Source: Campylobacteraceae bacterium (lineage in GTDB: Bacteria > Campylobacterota > Campylobacteria > Campylobacterales > Sulfurovaceae). Taken from it: a stretch of 64,000 bases of DNA. Under the pieces are notes generated by a model that was not told the DNA's origin, did not search any database, and worked only from the letters and a program-made list of their open reading frames with translations. A program made the translations under genes and the position numbers. The DNA lies in NCBI GenBank assembly GCA_027035765.1, contig JALVUD010000044.1:113062-177061 (forward strand), in the 5' to 3' direction. Within the stretch, counting starts at the first letter, position 1, and each line of letters starts with the position of its first letter. Below are positions 45,208 to 53,459 of the stretch, piece after piece.

Positions 45208-46206
45208 ATGCGGGAAGAACTGCTATATCGGATGCAAAATGCCTTTCCGTTGACAGCGAAACCCTTCGAGGCGCTGGGTCGTGAGCTTGGTCGAAGCGAA
45301 GAAGAAATCCTCGAAGAGGTCCGCCGTCTGAAAGAGGAAGGTATCATTCGCCAGACCTCCGCGATTTTCGATACCAAAAAGCTGGGATATCACTCCTCCC
45401 TGGTCGCCTTCAGGGTTCCGGAAGAGCGGATCGAAAACGCCGCGGAGGCGATCAATGCCCATCCGGGCGTCAGCCACAACTATCTGCGAAATCACGATTT
45501 CAATATCTGGTTCACCCTGGCGGTACCTCCCGATTCAAAACTGGGTCTGACCGGAACCGTGGAACGGCTCAAAGCGATAGGCGGAGCCGAGGAGGCGATC
45601 ATCCTGCCGACGCTGAAAATGTTCAAAATTTCCGTCAAACTCGATACCACAGGAAAACAGAGCAAAAAAGAGAAGGTCCACCGCAAAGAGCACAAAGCCC
45701 TCAAGATGCGGGCACGCCACTTCGCGGTGATCCGGGAGCTGCAAAGAGACATCCCCGTTATCTCCGAACCTTTTGCCGAAACAGCCGAACGACTCAATAT
45801 GGAGTATGACGAGCTCTTCGACCTGGCACAGCAACTCAAAGAGGCGGGTGTGATGCGACGCTTCGCTACGATCCTCAATCACCGCAAAGCCGGCTTCACC
45901 GCCAACGCCATGAGCGTCTGGGAGGTCCCCGAGGAGGAAGCGGAAGAACTGGGCAGAAAAATCGCCGAGTTCCGGGCCGTCAGCCACTGCTATCTACGTC
46001 CCAAATATCCCAACTGGCCCTACAATCTCTTCGCCATGGTCCATGCCACCAGTCAGGAGGCCTGCGACGAGATCATTCGGGAAATCGCCGAAGAGACCGG
46101 TCTGGAGAAATACGGCAAACTCTACTCGACCCGGGAGTTCAAAAAACAGCGCCTGGTCTATTTCGATCCTGCTTTCGGAGAGTGGGAAAGGAAGTATGGG
46201 AGCTAA
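45208..46206 (+). CDS. nirDL: siroheme decarboxylase, fused NirD-NirL type (heme d1 synthesis)
   Basis: 332 aa, two tandem Lrp/AsnC-like halves: LLYRMQNAFPLTAKPFEALG... (N-half) and FAVIRELQRDIPVISEPFAE... (C-half), each ending in an alpha/beta effector-like domain. This is the layout of NirDL, which decarboxylates siroheme to didecarboxysiroheme. ATG 45208 is 8 nt after GAAGGAG. No separate NirG/NirH genes are in the window. AhbAB of alternative heme synthesis is related, but the nir context favours heme d1. Confidence 0.88.
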   Translation: MREELLYRMQNAFPLTAKPFEALGRELGRSEEEILEEVRRLKEEGIIRQTSAIFDTKKLGYHSSLVAFRVPEERIENAAEAINAHPGVSHNYLRNHDFNIWFTLAVPPDSKLGLTGTVERLKAIGGAEEAIILPTLKMFKISVKLDTTGKQSKKEKVHRKEHKALKMRARHFAVIRELQRDIPVISEPFAETAERLNMEYDELFDLAQQLKEAGVMRRFATILNHRKAGFTANAMSVWEVPEEEAEELGRKIAEFRAVSHCYLRPKYPNWPYNLFAMVHATSQEACDEIIREIAEETGLEKYGKLYSTREFKKQRLVYFDPAFGEWERKYGS

Positions 46207-46220
46207 GGCGAAAGCTCTGC

Positions 46221-46248
46221 ATTCTCAATTCTCAATCTTCAATCCCCA
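46221..46248. repeat. heptamer array (ATTCTCA)n in the fnr 3' end
   Basis: ATTCTCA, ATTCTCA, ATCTTCA, ATCCCCA. The fnr stop (TGA, 46232-46234) and its last codons (GIED) are inside the array. Same unit as 47866 and 52348. Confidence 0.82.
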
Positions 46249-46936
46249 GTTGTTTCTTGAAATCTGCAAGACAGTTGCTGCAGGTTTTGATTTTGTTGTT
46301 CTCGATGACCTGTTCCAGAGCTACGGGGTCAATCACACTGACCTCATGACTTTTGTTCACTTCAATCAACCCCTCTTTTTTCATTTTGTTGAAAATCCGT
46401 GAGAGCGTTTCGGGTGTGAGGTTGAGGATCGACGCCACTTCGTTGTACTTGAGCTTTGTAAAAATCTCGCTGTTTTCCAACAGCATCTTTGCCACCTTTG
46501 CCTCGGAGGAGAAGATCGTCTCCTTGTGAATCAGGGCCGAAAGGACCATCACTTTGGAAGTGAGGGATTTGATGATCTCCAGGGAAAAGTCACTGTTGGA
46601 GAGATTTTTGTAGATATAGTCGTAAGGAATCAGTGCCATCTTGCCGTCGGTGACAAATTCGCAGGTGGCCGGGAAGGGCATCCGCTCGAAACAGGCATAT
46701 TCTCCCACCACTGCCGGAGCGTCGAAACGGTTGATCTGGATCTGCGTTCCTTTGGGGGAGGTTTTGTAGAGTTTGACGGTCCCCTCGATCACCACATAGA
46801 GATATTCCCCCCGGTCCCCTCCGTAGAAGACGATCCCCTCTTTGCCGAATTGACGGATCACAGCATGCTCTTTGATCTCGGCAACATGCCTGTCCGACAG
46901 CTTGGAAAAGAGTTGTATCTCTCTCAGATCATACAT
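46232..46936 (-). CDS. Crp/Fnr-family transcription regulator
   Basis: 234-aa cNMP-binding-fold regulator with C-terminal winged helix-turn-helix. The recognition helix TPETLSRIFNKM (184-195) carries the E-x-x-S-R set that reads TTGAT in FNR. It has only four Cys (about 82, 92, 219, 222), none at the N-terminus, so it is not a canonical 4Fe-4S FNR; the C-terminal CSNC is unusual. Presumed activator of the seven promoters noted here. Converges on nirDL with 25 nt between stops. Confidence 0.9.
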   Translation of the reverse strand: MYDLREIQLFSKLSDRHVAEIKEHAVIRQFGKEGIVFYGGDRGEYLYVVIEGTVKLYKTSPKGTQIQINRFDAPAVVGEYACFERMPFPATCEFVTDGKMALIPYDYIYKNLSNSDFSLEIIKSLTSKVMVLSALIHKETIFSSEAKVAKMLLENSEIFTKLKYNEVASILNLTPETLSRIFNKMKKEGLIEVNKSHEVSVIDPVALEQVIENNKIKTCSNCLADFKKQLGIED

Positions 46937-46964
46937 TTGTCACCACCCTGTTTAATGAGGAGCT

Positions 46965-46970
46965 ATTGTA
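46965..46970 (-). promoter_or_regulatory. -10 element of the Crp/Fnr gene
   Basis: TACAAT on the minus strand about 30 nt upstream of ATG 46936. No FNR box at the expected position, so the regulator gene does not look self-activated by class II geometry. Confidence 0.45.
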
Positions 46971-47059
46971 ACAAAGATTCCTGACCCTCCCTTGAAAGCG
47001 AAGGAAAAACTCCGATCTCATCCTGCCGATTCCGACAGGCAGCACCGAATTGACCCTTT

Positions 47060-47788
47060 TTACTCTTTTTCGAACCAGCTGAGCTGTTCGTGAAGCTCCA
47101 CGACTCTTCCAACGACGATCAATGCTGGAGTGGGAAGGTCTTTTGCCCGTTCGTAGATATCCTCCAGTGTCCCGATGACCGTCTTCTCATCCGGCCAGGT
47201 TCCTTTGCTGATGACGGCGATGGGGAAATCTTTGGGTTTACCGATCTCGATAAGTTTCTCGACGATGTATCGGAGACGATGGAGCCCCATGAGAAAGATA
47301 ATCGTATCATCACTTTTATAGTTTTCCCAGGGGATCTGACTCTTTTCTTTAGCCGCTTCATGTCCGGTCACGACCCGGAAACTGACGGTGATCCCCCGGT
47401 GAGTAACGGGAATGCCCGCATACTCGGGCACGGCAATAGCGGAGGTAACGCCGGGAATAAACTCAAACTTGATCCCGCGTTCTCTGAGGTAGATCCCCTC
47501 TTCTCCACCCCGACCAAAAACCAGTGGATCCCCTCCCTTGAGACGGACAACGGTTTCGTGTTCCAGAGCCGCCTGATAGATCACTTCATTGATCTCTTCC
47601 TGGGGCAGTGTATGGTGGCTGTCAGCCTTGCCGACGTAGATGAACTCACAGCCGTCTTTCGCTTCGGCAAGGATCTCGGGATTGGCCAGCCGGTCATAGA
47701 TGATTACATCGGCTCGACGGATGACGCGCAGCGCCTTGACCGTCAGCAGATCGAGGGCGCCGGGACCGGCTCCGGTGAGATAGACCAT
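47060..47788 (-). CDS. cobA: uroporphyrinogen-III C-methyltransferase (CobA/NirE)
   Basis: SAM-dependent double methylation of uroporphyrinogen III to precorrin-2, the branch point to siroheme and heme d1. GAGPGALDLLTVKALRVI (7-24), VVRLKGGDPLVFGRGGEE and PVTHRGITVS are family motifs. 242 aa, a stand-alone enzyme. Located in the nir cluster, so it may function as NirE. Confidence 0.95.
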   Translation of the reverse strand: MVYLTGAGPGALDLLTVKALRVIRRADVIIYDRLANPEILAEAKDGCEFIYVGKADSHHTLPQEEINEVIYQAALEHETVVRLKGGDPLVFGRGGEEGIYLRERGIKFEFIPGVTSAIAVPEYAGIPVTHRGITVSFRVVTGHEAAKEKSQIPWENYKSDDTIIFLMGLHRLRYIVEKLIEIGKPKDFPIAVISKGTWPDEKTVIGTLEDIYERAKDLPTPALIVVGRVVELHEQLSWFEKE

Positions 47789-47806
47789 TCATGCTCCTTG
47801 GTATGA

Positions 47807-47834
47807 AACTAGTAACGAGCAACTAGTAACTAGT
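47807..47834. repeat. heptamer array (AACTAGT)4
   Basis: AACTAGT, AACGAGC, AACTAGT, AACTAGT, 19 nt upstream of the cobA start. The unit carries TAA or TAG on either strand. Confidence 0.84.
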
Positions 47835-47865
47835 AATTTTGAGATTGGCTCTGTTCCATTCTAGA

Positions 47866-47933
47866 ATTCTCCATCCTCAATTCTCAATTCTCAATTTTTC
47901 ACTCTTCACTTGCAATCTCAGCTTCGCTGAGAT
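47866..47933. repeat. heptamer array (ATTCTCA)4 and hairpin at the nirJ 3' end
   Basis: ATTCTCC, ATCCTCA, ATTCTCA, ATTCTCA (47866-47893) followed by degenerate CACTCTT-type units to about 47912. The nirJ TGA stop is at 47899-47901. A perfect hairpin ATCTCAGC-TTC-GCTGAGAT (47915-47933) encodes the last nirJ residues (LSEAEI). Confidence 0.82.
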
Positions 47934-49026
47934 AGCACGACGGGTCTTCCGCCCAGAGGTCGCCGTGGATCGCCCAGGCACGGCTGCGGCTGCCGCCGTT
48001 GCAGATGTCGATGAGACTGCAGTCGGCACATTTTCCCGAAAGTTTCCGGGGGTGCTCCCGGAGCCGGGTGAGCAATTCGTTTCTCTCATCCAACCAGATC
48101 TCGCTGAAAGGTTTTTCGGTCATGTTCCCGATGACGAAAGGGAAAAAGGGATCGGGTTTGACGTTGCCTTTCCAGTCGATATTGACCAGTTTGCGGCCTG
48201 CACTGTTGCCACCCCAGTTTCGCAGCCGCCGCTGCATCTCATCCCGGAGCTCGGGGTAGCGCTCGCCGAACTTCTCCAGGAAAAGGATCGCATCCATCTC
48301 CATATTCCCGGTGACGATGTCGATCTTGCGCCCCTCCTCATGATACTGGAAGGCTTTGTCGATGATAAACTCGACAAATTTCCGCCGCTCCTCTTTGGAG
48401 ATATCGATCTTGAGGTTATCCAACCCACGGCCGCTGTAGACCAGGTGGGAGATGTAGATCTTGTCGACGCCGATCTCTTCGGCCAGATCGAAAATATCGT
48501 AGAAGCTCCCCTTGGTCTCTTCGGTGATCGTAAAACGGATTCCCGCATTGCCACCGTGCTGCTGAATCAGCGCGATGGCATCGAGACTGCGGCGATAGGC
48601 CCCTTCCAGCCCCCGAAAGGCGTCATGGACCGCTTCGATCCCGTCGATACTGATTCCGATATAGTTGAAAGTCTCGATGATCCGGTCGACGTTCTTCTCG
48701 TTGACATAGAGGCCGTTGGTGGAGAGGTAGGTGACAATCCCCGCCTCCCTCATCGCCTCGGCGATCTCGAAGATATCTTTGCGGATCAGAGGCTCGCCGC
48801 CGCTGAAAATCACAAAACGGACCCCCGCCTTGAGAAGCTCGGGGAGAGAGTCCAGGATAAAGTCGGTGCTCAGAAAATCTTCACTGTTGGGATCGGCGTA
48901 GCTGTAGCAGTGGCGACAGGCCAGATTGCAGCGGTTGGTGAAGTTCCAGATGGCGATGGAGCCGTCAAGAGAGCGTTCGGGTCTTCCCGCCGTCACCGCG
49001 TCGATGAGATTGGAGAGACGAAACAC
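47899..49026 (-). CDS. nirJ: radical SAM protein NirJ (heme d1 synthesis)
   Basis: Removes propionate side chains of didecarboxysiroheme in heme d1 formation. The SAM cluster motif CNLACRHCY (about 33-41) and a C-terminal Cys-rich SPASM-like segment (CADCSLIDIC, then DPSCYLSE) are present. 375 aa. Starts GTG immediately after the nirF TAA. Its last residues are encoded by a hairpin and array, so its natural C-terminus may have been altered slightly. Confidence 0.9.
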   Translation of the reverse strand: MFRLSNLIDAVTAGRPERSLDGSIAIWNFTNRCNLACRHCYSYADPNSEDFLSTDFILDSLPELLKAGVRFVIFSGGEPLIRKDIFEIAEAMREAGIVTYLSTNGLYVNEKNVDRIIETFNYIGISIDGIEAVHDAFRGLEGAYRRSLDAIALIQQHGGNAGIRFTITEETKGSFYDIFDLAEEIGVDKIYISHLVYSGRGLDNLKIDISKEERRKFVEFIIDKAFQYHEEGRKIDIVTGNMEMDAILFLEKFGERYPELRDEMQRRLRNWGGNSAGRKLVNIDWKGNVKPDPFFPFVIGNMTEKPFSEIWLDERNELLTRLREHPRKLSGKCADCSLIDICNGGSRSRAWAIHGDLWAEDPSCYLSEAEIASEE

Positions 49027-50166
49027 TTAGCGACTCACTTTACGGATCTTGGGGGCAGGCTCATCCGGCGCTTCAAAGAGGAAGATCCCCGACGGTTTGG
49101 GAACCGGCCACATAAAATGTTTCCACCATTTTTTAGGATCGGGATCGGAGACCCGGTAGGCCAATACCTCGTTTTTGGTATTGACACTGAAGTAGAGATG
49201 GGGGGTATCTTTGGACCAGCGCAGATGCAGGATCCATCCCGGGAAGTGGAAAGTTCGGGCGATTTGGAAGGTTTTGGTATCGATGATCTGCACATAGGGG
49301 AAGTCTTTGCCGCTGAAAGAGACAGCCAGCCACTTTTTGTCGGGGCTGATGGTCGTAAAGACGGGGTTACCCTTGACGGCAATGGCCGTGACCGGCTTGA
49401 AATCGTGATCGAAGACAAAGACTTTGCGTGCCCCCACAGCAGGGACGAAGAAGTAGCGATCCGAAATACTCCAGAATCCGAAATGGGGCACTTTGAGGAT
49501 CCGATCCTTTTTGCCCAGATTGAGGGGGATCTTTTTGTATTGCATCGTATCGAGATTGAGCAGTCCGACATCGGGAGAGTTGAAGAGCCCCGCGACATAG
49601 AGATTCTTGTGAATCATCGCGTCAAAGGGGACTTTGCCGATATTTTCAAACTTTTTGTAGAGAACGAAATGGGGTTTGCCCTTACCGGCATTCTCATCCT
49701 TCATCACCCAGATCTGATCGGCATCCATCAGTTCGAAAATGAGGTAGTTTTTGTAGTTCTTGATTCCCACGTTGCGGCTGCCGGTTTTGATGGTCTGGAT
49801 CGGGTTGAGATCCCGATCGAGCACTTCGACGGTTTTGTTGTCATAGTTGGCCACCGCCAGATAGTTGGCCCCGATAATGAAACCGATAGCGCTTTTGGAA
49901 GTTTTGTACTCCTTGAGCTTTTTATTGTGAATGGGGTCGAACTTGATTACATAGCCGTCCCGGGTGATCACATAGCCGTCGTTGTCCCGGAACTTGACGA
50001 CAGCGTGGTTGAAGTTGTGCATGTTTTTGATCTCATCGACAAGGAGGTTATGGTCGATCACCGCCAGGGCGGAGTTTTCCCGCTCGACAACAAAGATCTT
50101 TTCCCGAGCGCTTAGAGAAGTGAGGATTCCCGTCAGGGCAATCAGCGCAATCAGTGTTCGTTTCAT
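49027..50166 (-). CDS. nirF: NirF, periplasmic heme d1 synthesis protein
   Basis: 379-aa beta-propeller protein with signal peptide (1-20). FNHAVVKFRDNDGYVITRDG and repeated AVANYDNKTVEVLDRD-type blades match NirF, a dehydrogenase-like step late in heme d1 synthesis. ATGA overlap with nirC. Confidence 0.9.
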   Translation of the reverse strand: MKRTLIALIALTGILTSLSAREKIFVVERENSALAVIDHNLLVDEIKNMHNFNHAVVKFRDNDGYVITRDGYVIKFDPIHNKKLKEYKTSKSAIGFIIGANYLAVANYDNKTVEVLDRDLNPIQTIKTGSRNVGIKNYKNYLIFELMDADQIWVMKDENAGKGKPHFVLYKKFENIGKVPFDAMIHKNLYVAGLFNSPDVGLLNLDTMQYKKIPLNLGKKDRILKVPHFGFWSISDRYFFVPAVGARKVFVFDHDFKPVTAIAVKGNPVFTTISPDKKWLAVSFSGKDFPYVQIIDTKTFQIARTFHFPGWILHLRWSKDTPHLYFSVNTKNEVLAYRVSDPDPKKWWKHFMWPVPKPSGIFLFEAPDEPAPKIRKVSR

Positions 50167-50495
50167 TTTTTATCCTTGAATGAGAGAATGAAGTCGGTCA
50201 GCGCCTTGATTTCGGTCGCGTTGAGGTCGTTGAAGGCGGGCATGGAGTTGCGCCGGTACCCCAGGGTTTTGGAGACGCGCTCGGGATCGACGATCTGGGC
50301 CATGATCTGCTCGGGAGTGCGTTTGTTGGCGATGGTGCGGAAGGAGGGGCCGAAGGCTTCAGCCGTCTGGTGGTGGCATCCCCAGCAGTAGGCTTTGAAG
50401 AGTCGGGAACCCGCCTCTTCATTATCAGCATTCCCGGCGTGGAGAATCCATGGCAGTAGCAACACACCGGACAGTCGAATCAAAAAGACTCTCAT
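50163..50495 (-). CDS. nirC: monoheme cytochrome c (NirC-like)
   Basis: 110-aa exported cytochrome with signal peptide (1-20), heme motif CWGCH (about 37-41) and distal Met in NSMPAF. Small c-type cytochromes of this kind donate electrons to NirS or serve in heme d1 maturation. First gene of nirC-F-J. Confidence 0.85.
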   Translation of the reverse strand: MRVFLIRLSGVLLLPWILHAGNADNEEAGSRLFKAYCWGCHHQTAEAFGPSFRTIANKRTPEQIMAQIVDPERVSKTLGYRRNSMPAFNDLNATEIKALTDFILSFKDKK

Positions 50496-50516
50496 CGCAC
50501 ACTCCTTTTGGGAGGT

Positions 50517-50558
50517 ATCATATCAAGTGTTTCGTTACCGTCAGTTGAGGGAAGTCAA
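50517..50558 (-). promoter_or_regulatory. class II FNR promoter of nirC-F-J
   Basis: TTGAG-GGAA-GTCAA at 50545-50558 (half-sites with one or two mismatches) and TATGAT (minus strand) at 50517-50522, 22 bp apart. Start near 50510, 15 nt before the nirC ATG. Confidence 0.78.
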
Positions 50559-50599
50559 TACCGGGAACTTCTCATCCGGAAAGCGCTACAATTACCTCT

Positions 50600-52288
50600 A
50601 TGAGGAAACCCAACAAAATTGAACGGCTCAAAGCCGAGCTCTCCCCGGCGGAGTTTCGGATAGGGAGTGAGAGTGTTGACTGGGGACATCCTACCGAAGC
50701 TGATCGTTTCTACCTCAAAAACTTCGGCCTCTACAACAGCAAACTCCGACCCGACACCTGGATGATCCGTCTACGCTTCGACGGCGGAATCCTCAAGACG
50801 GGACAACTGGAGACCGTTGCCAGAATCGCTGAACGGGAAAATCTGAGGGTTCTCCTGACCGCCCGCTCCCAGATGGAACTACATGATCTGAAACCAGGGC
50901 GGGTCTATCCCCTCTGGCAGGAGCTCAGAGCAGCGGGGCTGACGAGCACGCAGGTACTGACGGACAATCTCCGGGGAATCCTGTTGGATCCGCTGGATCA
51001 GTATGCCCCTGACAGGCAGATCGAATGCACCCCCATCATGGAGCGTCTGCATCGAAGGTTCGTCGGCAATCCCCAATGGATCGGCACCCTCCCCAGAAAG
51101 TTCAACGCCGCCATCATCGGAAGAGAAACCCCCTCCTTCAACCCCTGGGGACAGGATCTGCTGATGGCCCTCGCCCAAAAAGAGGGCGTCTGGGGGTTCA
51201 ACCTCTACCTGGGCGGCAAGAACAGTGAAACAGCCAAAAATGCCGATATCTTCTGCACCCCCGAAGAGGCAGAGACCCTCTTCGAAGCAGTTCTGGTGAC
51301 CTATCGGAAGTACGGTCCGCGAGGGAGCCGGGCCAAAACCCGTCTCTATCACCTCATCGAAAATGCGGGAATGGAGCAGCTACGTACCCGGATCGAAGAG
51401 GCCTATGGCCGAAAGCTGCAAAGTGCCGGAGAACTCCGAATGCGAAGCAGCACTGAAAACATGGATCATCTCCTGCCGATCCAACGCCTCGGCCGTCACG
51501 GCGAAATCGATGCTGAAACCCTGCTGCAAGCAGCCCAGAAAGTCCGCAACCGAAATCTCACCCTCCGCCTCACTCCCCATCAGGAACTATGGCTCTTTAA
51601 CCCCAAAAAAATCCAAAATCCCCGGCACTCAACACTTAACACTCAAAATCTTCCATCTTCCATCCTCCATCTTCCATCCGCTCCCAAAGGGAGCGTCACC
51701 GCCTGCGCCGGAGCCCGCTACTGCCCCCTCTCCCTCTGGGAGATCAAAAACGACACGGAACGCCTCCCCCTTTCGATCCTCACTGAGAAAGGGATTAGCG
51801 TGGGATTCAGCGGCTGCCTCAAAGGGTGCGGCCGCCACCACCACAGCGATCTGGGTCTGGTGGGGCTGCGCAGCAACGCCTTCGGCCCGACGGAACGGGC
51901 ACTGCGCATCTTTCTGGGGGCTCTCCAGGCTCCCGACCCCGCCCCGGCCCGGCTGCTCTTCTACGCCGTACCGGAACGGGCTATCGCCCGGCTCTTTGAG
52001 GTGATCGCGGAAGATTTCGACCACTCCGGCTATCCGAAATTCGAGGATTTCAGCCGCCACGTTCTGAGCCGATACAGTGAAGAGACTCTGATGCTCTGGT
52101 ATCTGCTGCGACAACTGGATGAGACAACGGAAGTGACGGGAAAGCTATTTTTCGCCGGTGAGGAGAAAGCGCTTAGAGAAGCACTGAAAACCCTGCCCAG
52201 CTATCCCAAAGAGCGTTTGGGAACTCAGGAAGTTATTTCGGCCCTTAGTCATCAGCTATGGGACAAAACAGTGAGGAGTGAGGAGTGA
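50600..52288 (+). CDS. siroheme-dependent nitrite/sulfite reductase
   Basis: 562-aa ferredoxin-type reductase with the siroheme/[4Fe-4S] ligands ACAGARYCPL (Cys-x5-Cys) and SGCLKGCGRH (Cys-x3-Cys), as in NirA and Sir. Earlier motifs (RLRFDGGILKTGQLE, NLRGILLDP) fit the ferrite-like domains. Nitrite (assimilation) or sulfite is the likely substrate; context favours nitrite. No Shine-Dalgarno precedes ATG 50600, and TACAAT at 50587-50592 would place the transcript start at about the ATG, so it may be leaderless. A 49-bp heptamer array is in frame at 51627-51675, and the C-terminal residues (VRSEE) and stop come from a second array. Confidence 0.88.
   Translation: MRKPNKIERLKAELSPAEFRIGSESVDWGHPTEADRFYLKNFGLYNSKLRPDTWMIRLRFDGGILKTGQLETVARIAERENLRVLLTARSQMELHDLKPGRVYPLWQELRAAGLTSTQVLTDNLRGILLDPLDQYAPDRQIECTPIMERLHRRFVGNPQWIGTLPRKFNAAIIGRETPSFNPWGQDLLMALAQKEGVWGFNLYLGGKNSETAKNADIFCTPEEAETLFEAVLVTYRKYGPRGSRAKTRLYHLIENAGMEQLRTRIEEAYGRKLQSAGELRMRSSTENMDHLLPIQRLGRHGEIDAETLLQAAQKVRNRNLTLRLTPHQELWLFNPKKIQNPRHSTLNTQNLPSSILHLPSAPKGSVTACAGARYCPLSLWEIKNDTERLPLSILTEKGISVGFSGCLKGCGRHHHSDLGLVGLRSNAFGPTERALRIFLGALQAPDPAPARLLFYAVPERAIARLFEVIAEDFDHSGYPKFEDFSRHVLSRYSEETLMLWYLLRQLDETTEVTGKLFFAGEEKALREALKTLPSYPKERLGTQEVISALSHQLWDKTVRSEE
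51627..51680. repeat. in-frame composite heptamer array (ACTCAAC)3(ATCTTCC)4
   Basis: Seven 7-bp units of two different families, ACTCAAC/ACTTAAC/ACTCAAA then ATCTTCC/ATCTTCC/ATCCTCC/ATCTTCC. It encodes the linker HSTLNTQNLPSSILHLPS between the substrate domain and the Fe-S ligands. The frame stays open only because this orientation is C/T/A-rich. Confidence 0.88.
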
Positions 52289-52307
52289 GGAGTGAGGAGT
52301 GAGGAGT
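52271..52307. repeat. heptamer array (GTGAGGA)5 at the reductase stop
   Basis: Five exact GTGAGGA units. The reductase ends inside it (TGA at 52286-52288). Confidence 0.9.
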
Positions 52308-52347
52308 TTAAACTACCTCACAATCTTTGTCAAGCTTTAAATCCAAA

Positions 52348-52388
52348 ATTCTCCATCCTCAATTCTCAATTCGAAAGCTTCGCTTTCG
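52348..52388. repeat. heptamer array (ATTCTCA)3 plus hairpin after the peroxidase stop
   Basis: ATTCTCC, ATCCTCA, ATTCTCA then the hairpin CGAAAGC-TTC-GCTTTCG (52372-52388), which abuts the TAG of the peroxidase. On that strand the order is stop, hairpin, array. Confidence 0.82.
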
Positions 52389-53459
52389 CTAGTATCCGTA
52401 ATCGACGATCTTCCCGCTCAGACTCTTGAGAAAAGCCACTGTGTCGTTGATCTCGCTGGGAGTAAACTCCCTGCCGAGCTGATATTTGCTCATGATCCGT
52501 ACCGCTTCGTGCAGATCCTCGACCGCCCCGTTATGAAAATAAGGAGCGGTGCGGGCGACGTTACGCAAGACCGGAACCCGGAAGAAGTCTTGCCCACCGC
52601 GTCCGTGGAAATCCCCTACATTGTCGAAGGGGAATTCGCTGCGCTTCCAGTGAAATTTCGGACTGAGAGAAAACCCCAGATAGTCGTCGAGATAGCGCCG
52701 CAGCGGGAAGCGTTTGACAAACTGTCCGCCTACACTCATGCCGGTATGGCACCCTTTGCATCCCCGTTGGATAAAGAGCGCCAACCCCCGCTTGGCGGCA
52801 GGCGAGAGAGCGCTATCGTTTCCTTCGAGGAAGGCATCGAAGGGACCGCGGGTCAGTAAAGTCCGCTCGTAGGCGCCGATAGCCTGGCGTATTTTTGTGA
52901 AGGTGATATTCTCATCCCCGAAAACCCGGCGAAAAGCTGCCCGATATCCCGAATCGTCCCGAAGACGCTCCACCGCCTCTTTGGGGGTGAGATTCATCTC
53001 GAAAGGCGCCTGGATCGGCCCACCTGCCTGCTCCTCCACCGTATGGACCCGCCCATCCCAGAACTCGAACTTCTCCAACGCCGCGTTGAGGACCGTGGGA
53101 GAGTTGAGGTGATGGGGATTGACCCGTCCTTTGTAGCCGACGGCGGCGGGTCGGTTGTCATCTCCCCCTTCCGACAGAATGTGGCAGCTGGCACAGCTGA
53201 CCGTGCGGTCCCGGGAGAGAATCGGATCGAAAAAGAGCCGTTTCCCCAGAGCGATCTTTTCGGGCGTTAGCGGATTTTGGGGCGTATTGACCACATGAAG
53301 CAATCCTTCCCGGGTCGTAGGAACCGGTTTGAGATTCCCCTCCAGCGCCTCTTTTCTCAGGGTCTTGTCATCAGGATATTTCATCGGTTTTTGGGGAATG
53401 AAATAAGGGAGTATCAAAATACCCGTCACCACCGCCAAGGTAATCAATAAAGGTTTCAT
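52389..53459 (-). CDS. diheme cytochrome c peroxidase (CCP/MauG family)
   Basis: Periplasmic H2O2-reducing enzyme. N-terminal signal/anchor (6-22), two heme motifs CASCH (about 90) and CKGCH (about 236), GPFEMNLTP-like loop and FRVPVLRNVARTAPYFHNGA near the C-terminus. 356 aa. Promoter -10 TATAAT (minus) at 53531-53536; no FNR box at the class II distance. Confidence 0.93.
   Translation of the reverse strand: MKPLLITLAVVTGILILPYFIPQKPMKYPDDKTLRKEALEGNLKPVPTTREGLLHVVNTPQNPLTPEKIALGKRLFFDPILSRDRTVSCASCHILSEGGDDNRPAAVGYKGRVNPHHLNSPTVLNAALEKFEFWDGRVHTVEEQAGGPIQAPFEMNLTPKEAVERLRDDSGYRAAFRRVFGDENITFTKIRQAIGAYERTLLTRGPFDAFLEGNDSALSPAAKRGLALFIQRGCKGCHTGMSVGGQFVKRFPLRRYLDDYLGFSLSPKFHWKRSEFPFDNVGDFHGRGGQDFFRVPVLRNVARTAPYFHNGAVEDLHEAVRIMSKYQLGREFTPSEINDTVAFLKSLSGKIVDYGY

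Noticed and set aside
47839..50115. 758-codon plus-strand open frame opposite nirJ and nirF
   Set aside because: It overlaps two genes with clear radical SAM and NirF features and begins in a heptamer array.
50600..52288. Siroheme reductase as a pseudogene because of the internal repeats
   Set aside because: The frame is uninterrupted and all four Fe-S/siroheme Cys are present, so it is kept as a gene.
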